From GCA-2862585 sp965661345 (GTDB lineage Bacteria; Bacteroidota; Bacteroidia; Flavobacteriales; UBA7312): 64,000 nt of DNA. This document shows positions 59,820 through 64,000 of the stretch, one piece after another. The notes beneath the pieces were generated by a model, which was given only the letters and a program-made list of their open reading frames with translations, had not been told where the DNA came from and ran no database searches. The stretch covers positions 1 to 64,000 of the forward strand of contig CBFIDK010000006.1 in assembly GCA_965661345.1 (NCBI GenBank), in the 5' to 3' direction. Position 1 is the stretch's first letter. Each line of letters starts with the position of its first letter. The translations under genes and the position numbers were made by a program.

Positions 59820-61376
59820 ATGAAAAATGCATTATTCCTCCTATTTACTTTTTTTTCGTTCCAACTTTTCAGTCAAACGCATTACATAGAAATACATGAA
59901 AATCAAAGAGTGGCTTCATTGTTAATGACAGAAACTGAATATGCAAGCTGGAAAACTAACTATGATTATAGCGATCAAACTACTAGAGAAGCTCTCTTCC
60001 AAGATATATATCTAAAGTTTGAGGACGATTTCGATTTTATTTTCTTAATACTCAAAGAACCAACTTTGCCGGCCAACATGCCTACTGGTGAGCTCATCCA
60101 AGTATCTAATAGTGTTCAAGGCATTGGTCTTAACGATTATGATTACTCATCTAATTATGGTTCGAATGGTAAACTCCAATCTGTTATTCATTTGGGTCGT
60201 TTTAATTATATGCGATTAGGCCCATCTCTACATGAATTAATGCATAATTGGGGAAATTTTGCAATAACAACACATGCTTTATTTGAATTTGGCACAAATC
60301 TCAACTCTTTTGAGTTTGTTCCTCATTGGGGTTTTACTGGAGGAAGCACTAAAGGACAATTGGGTGGTTTTGATCAAAATACATTAGTTGAAAATGGAAG
60401 TAACTCTTACACCGTTGCCTCTTTTGGCTCATTTGCAAATGGAGGGAACTCTGTTCCTTACAATGAAATGGAACTATACCTCATGGGAATGATTCCTGTA
60501 AGTCAAGTGAGTGACTTTGACGTATTCAAGTCTATTACTTCTCAAATTGACAATGGCAACGACACATACACTTTTACAGCTAATCAAAGAGAAACTTATA
60601 CACCCACTTCTTTAGTAAACCTATTAGGAGAAAGAGTTCCAAGTTCAACAACTGCACAGAAAGACTTTAAAGCACTGGCAATAGTTTTAACTGATAGTCC
60701 TCTAACCGAAAGCGAATGGGATCAGATCGATAACGATATAGTACAGTTTTCTAAAATAGGCCCAGACGATCAAGCTTCAATCCATAACTTTTGGGAAGCA
60801 ACGAATCAACTCGGCACAATTGATTTTGGAAACCTATCACAAAGTGTTATTGATACTAGTCAACAAGATATTTTGGTAAACAGTATTGAAGTACAAGTGC
60901 AAAATAATGTGTCAGCCGTTATTGTAAACCAAGATTTACAAATGACAGCTACTGTTCTTCCTGCTAATGCCACAAATACTGGTGTAACATGGTCAGTAGT
61001 AAATGAAACAGGTATGGCTACCATAAGTAATACAGGACTACTAACAGCAAATTCTTTAGGTGCTGTTACTGTTAAAGCAAGTGCTCAAGATGGCTCTGGG
61101 ATATTCGGAGAAAAAAGCATTACTATTGCTGAAACAATAAATGTAAAAGACTTTAAAAAAGTAGCCTTGAAAATTTATCCAAATCCAGCAAAAGATCAAA
61201 TTCACATCAATGCTAAAATTGATAATATCAAAATCTTTGACGTACTTGGAAAAAACATTGAAAACTATTACACTGAACAAAGTGATAATAAAACTAACAT
61301 CTATTTTGAATCAATTAAGCCAGGTATATATTTTATCAAACATGAATCTAATACTCAGAAAATAATAATTGAATAA
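59820..61376 (+). CDS. Secreted HExxH-containing protein with Big_2 domain and T9SS sorting domain
   Basis: A 518-aa secreted protein with signal peptide (1-19, FSFQLFSQ). Residues about 20-340 are an unrecognised domain containing SLHELMHNWGNFA, a perfect HExxH zinc-protease motif followed by W-G. Further histidines (THALFEF, VPHWGFTGG) could give a third ligand. Residues about 358-437 look like a bacterial Ig-like Big_2 domain (TATVLPANATNTGVTWSV, GLLTANSLGAVTVKAS). Residues about 445-518 are a type A T9SS sorting domain (LKIYPNPAKDQIHIN). I infer a secreted metallopeptidase-like protein of an unrecognised family. Confidence 0.75.
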   Translation: MKNALFLLFTFFSFQLFSQTHYIEIHENQRVASLLMTETEYASWKTNYDYSDQTTREALFQDIYLKFEDDFDFIFLILKEPTLPANMPTGELIQVSNSVQGIGLNDYDYSSNYGSNGKLQSVIHLGRFNYMRLGPSLHELMHNWGNFAITTHALFEFGTNLNSFEFVPHWGFTGGSTKGQLGGFDQNTLVENGSNSYTVASFGSFANGGNSVPYNEMELYLMGMIPVSQVSDFDVFKSITSQIDNGNDTYTFTANQRETYTPTSLVNLLGERVPSSTTAQKDFKALAIVLTDSPLTESEWDQIDNDIVQFSKIGPDDQASIHNFWEATNQLGTIDFGNLSQSVIDTSQQDILVNSIEVQVQNNVSAVIVNQDLQMTATVLPANATNTGVTWSVVNETGMATISNTGLLTANSLGAVTVKASAQDGSGIFGEKSITIAETINVKDFKKVALKIYPNPAKDQIHINAKIDNIKIFDVLGKNIENYYTEQSDNKTNIYFESIKPGIYFIKHESNTQKIIIE

Positions 61377-61385
61377 ATAGTAAAG

Positions 61386-64000
61386 TTACCTCCCACAAAC
61401 TTTTTTAAAATCACAATAAGTGCAAACATCGTGGTCAGTTGTGGGGTAAAAATCGGTGTTTTCGTCTACTATTTCTGAAAGAAGTGTTTTTAACTGAATT
61501 TCGAATTCATCCAGCACCAAAGTATCCATTTTTAGAGGGATTTTTCCCATTTTAACATAAATTAACCCGTCTTCTAAATTTCTCAATGAGTAATTTCCTG
61601 CTCTAAATGATGTGTCATCCTTCAGCACACTTTTAGAGTATAAATAGGCATAGGTCATTAGCTGAAAAGCCTTGGACATTTTTGGATTGGTAATCAGTTC
61701 TGAAAATTCATTGAATTTCAAATCATTCTGTTCCACTTTTCCAGATTTATAATCAACAATCCGAATAGCATCTCCTATTTGGTCCACTCTATCCACATTT
61801 CCAAAGAGTTTGAAATCTACACCATTAACAGAAAAATCATAAGCCAATGATCGTTCGGTATCTGTAACCTTTAATGGCTCTACTGTATTTTTCAGGAACT
61901 GTTTTTCTGCATCAAAATAATTCTTGATAAGACGTTGAGCAACCTTCCAAATTAGATGATTTTTGCCTAGATACATGGCTTGTCCTACCTCTTTTTTGAA
62001 GCCTTCATCTACCAGTATCAAGCTAAGTTCTTCTATTTGATCAAGGTGATCAGCATTTAATTCTGCTTCTAAATATCCTTGATAAGCTTGGTGCAATGCC
62101 TCATGAATTATGGTCCCAAATGAATGTGCTTCCATATACTCGACCATCTCATCTTCAACATATATTTTAGCAATGTATTTGAAGTAAAACTGCAACTTAC
62201 AATTGATAAAAGTATTAAGAGAAGTTGGCGATACTTTATGAGTAGCCCACTCAATAATACGCTGCTTTACATCCTCCGATTTACTGATGCAAATGGGTTC
62301 GAATTCTGTAGAATGTGAAGCATCGGAATTCAACACTTTTTCCTTGATATTCAAATGAGAAAGTTCATTGGTTATCTGAGTGATGAAACGGCTTTTTTCA
62401 CCACTACCAAAATCATCATTTTGGGTGTTGTAAAGTAAAAAAACGTTTTCAGCTCGTTGAAGTAAACGGTAAAAATGATAGGCGAAAATAGCGTCTCTTT
62501 CCTCATGAGTAGGCATTTTAAAATACTTCTTCAATACAAAAGGAATGAATGAATTTACAGATTTTCCGGCAGGTAATTTTTCTTCGTTAACACTAAGAAC
62601 GATAAGGTTTTTAAAGTCCAAAGTTCGTGTTTCCAATACTCCCATCATCTGAAGACCATTTAGAGGCTCCCCCATGAAAGCAATGGTTTCTCTGGCTATG
62701 ATTTGAAAAAAGATAGCTCTAAGTGTTTTTAAATCCATATCCGAATCAAAATCTACTAGATGATTTTCTAATACTTGTAAAGATTTATAAAATGAAAATA
62801 GTATCTCAGATTCTACACTTGCTTGTTCATTAACTAACTGATTCTTCAACACATCAAAAAGCGACTTTATACTGTGTAAACACATATCGGATTGACTCCA
62901 GTCGCCCAGCAATAAAGAAAAAATGTCCCACTGATGGTGCTCGTTAAAGTGTTTTCTTAAGTTTGAAACACTAATAAAAAGTATCCTTTCTTTAGCCAAA
63001 TACTGGTTAATCTCCTTGAATAAGGATGGCTCAAACAAACGGCTTAAATATGGATGCCTAAATATTTTTTGCAAGTCTTTAACAAAAAACTTTTGCTGGG
63101 GGTTGTTTGCTTTCTTTAAGTGCGATTTAAAAAGTAAGTCAATCAAACTGTACAAAGGTGTAGTGCCAAGCGGAGCACCCATAGTGATGTTTACCGCTGT
63201 AATACTTTCCGGTAAATTATTCAAAACTGGAAACAAAAGGTTTTCATCAGCAAGAACCAAAGCCGTTTGGCTATTGCTTAAATCACTTTTAGAAAAATCA
63301 TTTAAGAGATTTCCAGCTACTCTCGATTGCCCTACATTTTTAGCACAACCTATGATATTAATATTTTTATCTTTCTCGAAGAAATTTGTCACCTTACTCC
63401 TTCCCCACTTCTTAAAATGTTGTCTTAAAAATAAAGCCGCCTCATGCTTTTCATTGTCAACATAATGGGAATCGGCATCCCAAAATAATCGAGCATTTTT
63501 ATGGGTTACAAAATGATTTATTATTTGATTTTCAGCAGTAGTAAGTGCATTTAACCCCACAAACCAAACCTCATCAAATTGATGCTTGACTGTCAGAATA
63601 GAGTCGGCAGCCTTTCTGTAAGCTAAGCCCTGATATGCTAGGTTTTCTTCAAGCAGTGAAGCGGTAAATGTTGAATACCATTCAAATAAATACGCAAAGA
63701 ACTGAACGTAATTTTCTTGAAAAGGCGTTAGTTCAGCACTGTTCAAACTCCATTGTTCTAATTCTTTAATGTCTCTTAGATTTGTTAGTAATGCCTTGGC
63801 ATCAACCATGTAGCGATCCATTTCATTAAAGTCATATAAAATAGTTTGACTCCATTTTAAAAACTGCTCGAACGTATCTTCGTTTTCTGGTGGTCTATTA
63901 GAATTGAATACCTCATACAATCTAAATTGAAGACTTAAATTATCGATAGTGCTGAGGCCTGAAAGTTCGGTTATAAAATCCTCTATGGAATATATTTTAG
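61386..64000 (-). CDS. PD-(D/E)XK nuclease family protein (5' end beyond the window)
   Basis: At least 871 aa. The reading frame stays open from a TTG at 63920 to the end of the window at 64000, and the extra codons read YSIEDFITELSGLS and fit the family, so the true start is outside. The middle carries helicase-like remnants of an AddB/RecB type (TLDFKNLIVLSVNEEKLPAG, ERDAIFAYHFYRLLQRAENV). The C-terminal nuclease domain has IRIVDYKSGKVEQ (the D...K of the PD-(D/E)XK core), QLMTYAYLYS, and the closing Cys motif CTYCDFKKVC, which suggests a 4Fe-4S cluster as in AddB/Cas4. It may process DNA ends in recombination repair. Confidence 0.88.
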   Translation of the reverse strand, partial: KIYSIEDFITELSGLSTIDNLSLQFRLYEVFNSNRPPENEDTFEQFLKWSQTILYDFNEMDRYMVDAKALLTNLRDIKELEQWSLNSAELTPFQENYVQFFAYLFEWYSTFTASLLEENLAYQGLAYRKAADSILTVKHQFDEVWFVGLNALTTAENQIINHFVTHKNARLFWDADSHYVDNEKHEAALFLRQHFKKWGRSKVTNFFEKDKNINIIGCAKNVGQSRVAGNLLNDFSKSDLSNSQTALVLADENLLFPVLNNLPESITAVNITMGAPLGTTPLYSLIDLLFKSHLKKANNPQQKFFVKDLQKIFRHPYLSRLFEPSLFKEINQYLAKERILFISVSNLRKHFNEHHQWDIFSLLLGDWSQSDMCLHSIKSLFDVLKNQLVNEQASVESEILFSFYKSLQVLENHLVDFDSDMDLKTLRAIFFQIIARETIAFMGEPLNGLQMMGVLETRTLDFKNLIVLSVNEEKLPAGKSVNSFIPFVLKKYFKMPTHEERDAIFAYHFYRLLQRAENVFLLYNTQNDDFGSGEKSRFITQITNELSHLNIKEKVLNSDASHSTEFEPICISKSEDVKQRIIEWATHKVSPTSLNTFINCKLQFYFKYIAKIYVEDEMVEYMEAHSFGTIIHEALHQAYQGYLEAELNADHLDQIEELSLILVDEGFKKEVGQAMYLGKNHLIWKVAQRLIKNYFDAEKQFLKNTVEPLKVTDTERSLAYDFSVNGVDFKLFGNVDRVDQIGDAIRIVDYKSGKVEQNDLKFNEFSELITNPKMSKAFQLMTYAYLYSKSVLKDDTSFRAGNYSLRNLEDGLIYVKMGKIPLKMDTLVLDEFEIQLKTLLSEIVDENTDFYPTTDHDVCTYCDFKKVCGR

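Noticed and set aside
63016..63465. 149-codon plus-strand open frame over the nuclease gene
   Set aside because: Antisense shadow; composition typical of reverse complement of Lys/Glu-rich coding sequence.
1..64000. CRISPR array, insertion sequence, prophage or integrase
   Set aside because: No regularly spaced repeats, transposase, phage or recombinase motifs were seen on reading both strands.

Overview
The window is a 64 kb piece of an AT-rich chromosome from a member of the Bacteroidota, most likely a (marine) flavobacterium. The lineage call rests on gene content: proteins ending in type IX secretion (T9SS) sorting domains, a TonB-dependent receptor with a carboxypeptidase-like N-domain, DUF5916 and DUF4834 proteins, a bacillithiol-type BshA, an E1 alpha/beta fusion, a CarB without its regulatory domain, and start sites preceded by the Bacteroidota promoter box TAnnTTTG rather than by Shine-Dalgarno sequences. 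The assembly has one 10-N scaffold gap (2791-2800) inside an ABC-transporter ATPase gene, and the last gene runs off the right edge. It reads as core chromosome: no insertion sequence, phage, CRISPR array or integrase was seen.

Layout. 0-9 kb: DUF5916 outer-membrane-type protein, LolD-like ATPase, BatA-domain protein, a dihydroorotase homologue that has lost most of its metal ligands, an MBL-fold hydrolase and a conserved protein of unclear function. 9-16 kb: TonB-C-like secreted protein, fused 2-oxoacid dehydrogenase E1, a 38-aa Cys-rich membrane protein, an LtaS-like transferase overlapping a diacylglycerol-kinase-like gene, a SUI1 factor, and bshA. 16-24 kb: GH3/serine-hydrolase fusion, universal stress protein, nucleoside phosphorylase, transglutaminase-like protein, then (minus strand) a ZapB-like coiled coil, zapA, a strong 6S RNA candidate and rny. 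24-32 kb: M23 peptidase, arsC, TonB-dependent receptor, M1 peptidase.

32-40.5 kb is the most distinctive part: galE, a GT2 glycosyltransferase, a cytidylyltransferase fused to a PseG-like domain, a NeuB-type nonulosonate synthase, a polysaccharide pyruvyltransferase, a CatB-like O-acetyltransferase and a Wzx-type flippase. They face a convergent gene whose protein resembles GT42/DUF115 sialyltransferase-like enzymes. Together these look like part of a pathway that makes, activates and exports a sialic-acid-like (nonulosonic acid) surface glycan.

40.5-64 kb: the carB-DUF4834-yfhO operon, rpmH (too short for ordinary ORF calling), lpxK-PNP-choice-of-anchor B operon, Nif3 and zinc-ribbon coiled-coil pair, TPR protein, OmpP1/FadL-like porin with a Tyr/His-rich lipoprotein, proS with an unknown partner, tRNA-Glu(TTC) with a full promoter and terminator, GDPD and CDP-alcohol phosphatidyltransferase genes, a T9SS-secreted HExxH protein, and the start-truncated PD-(D/E)XK nuclease at the right end. 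Family names are from recognition of motifs and overall sequence, without database searches.
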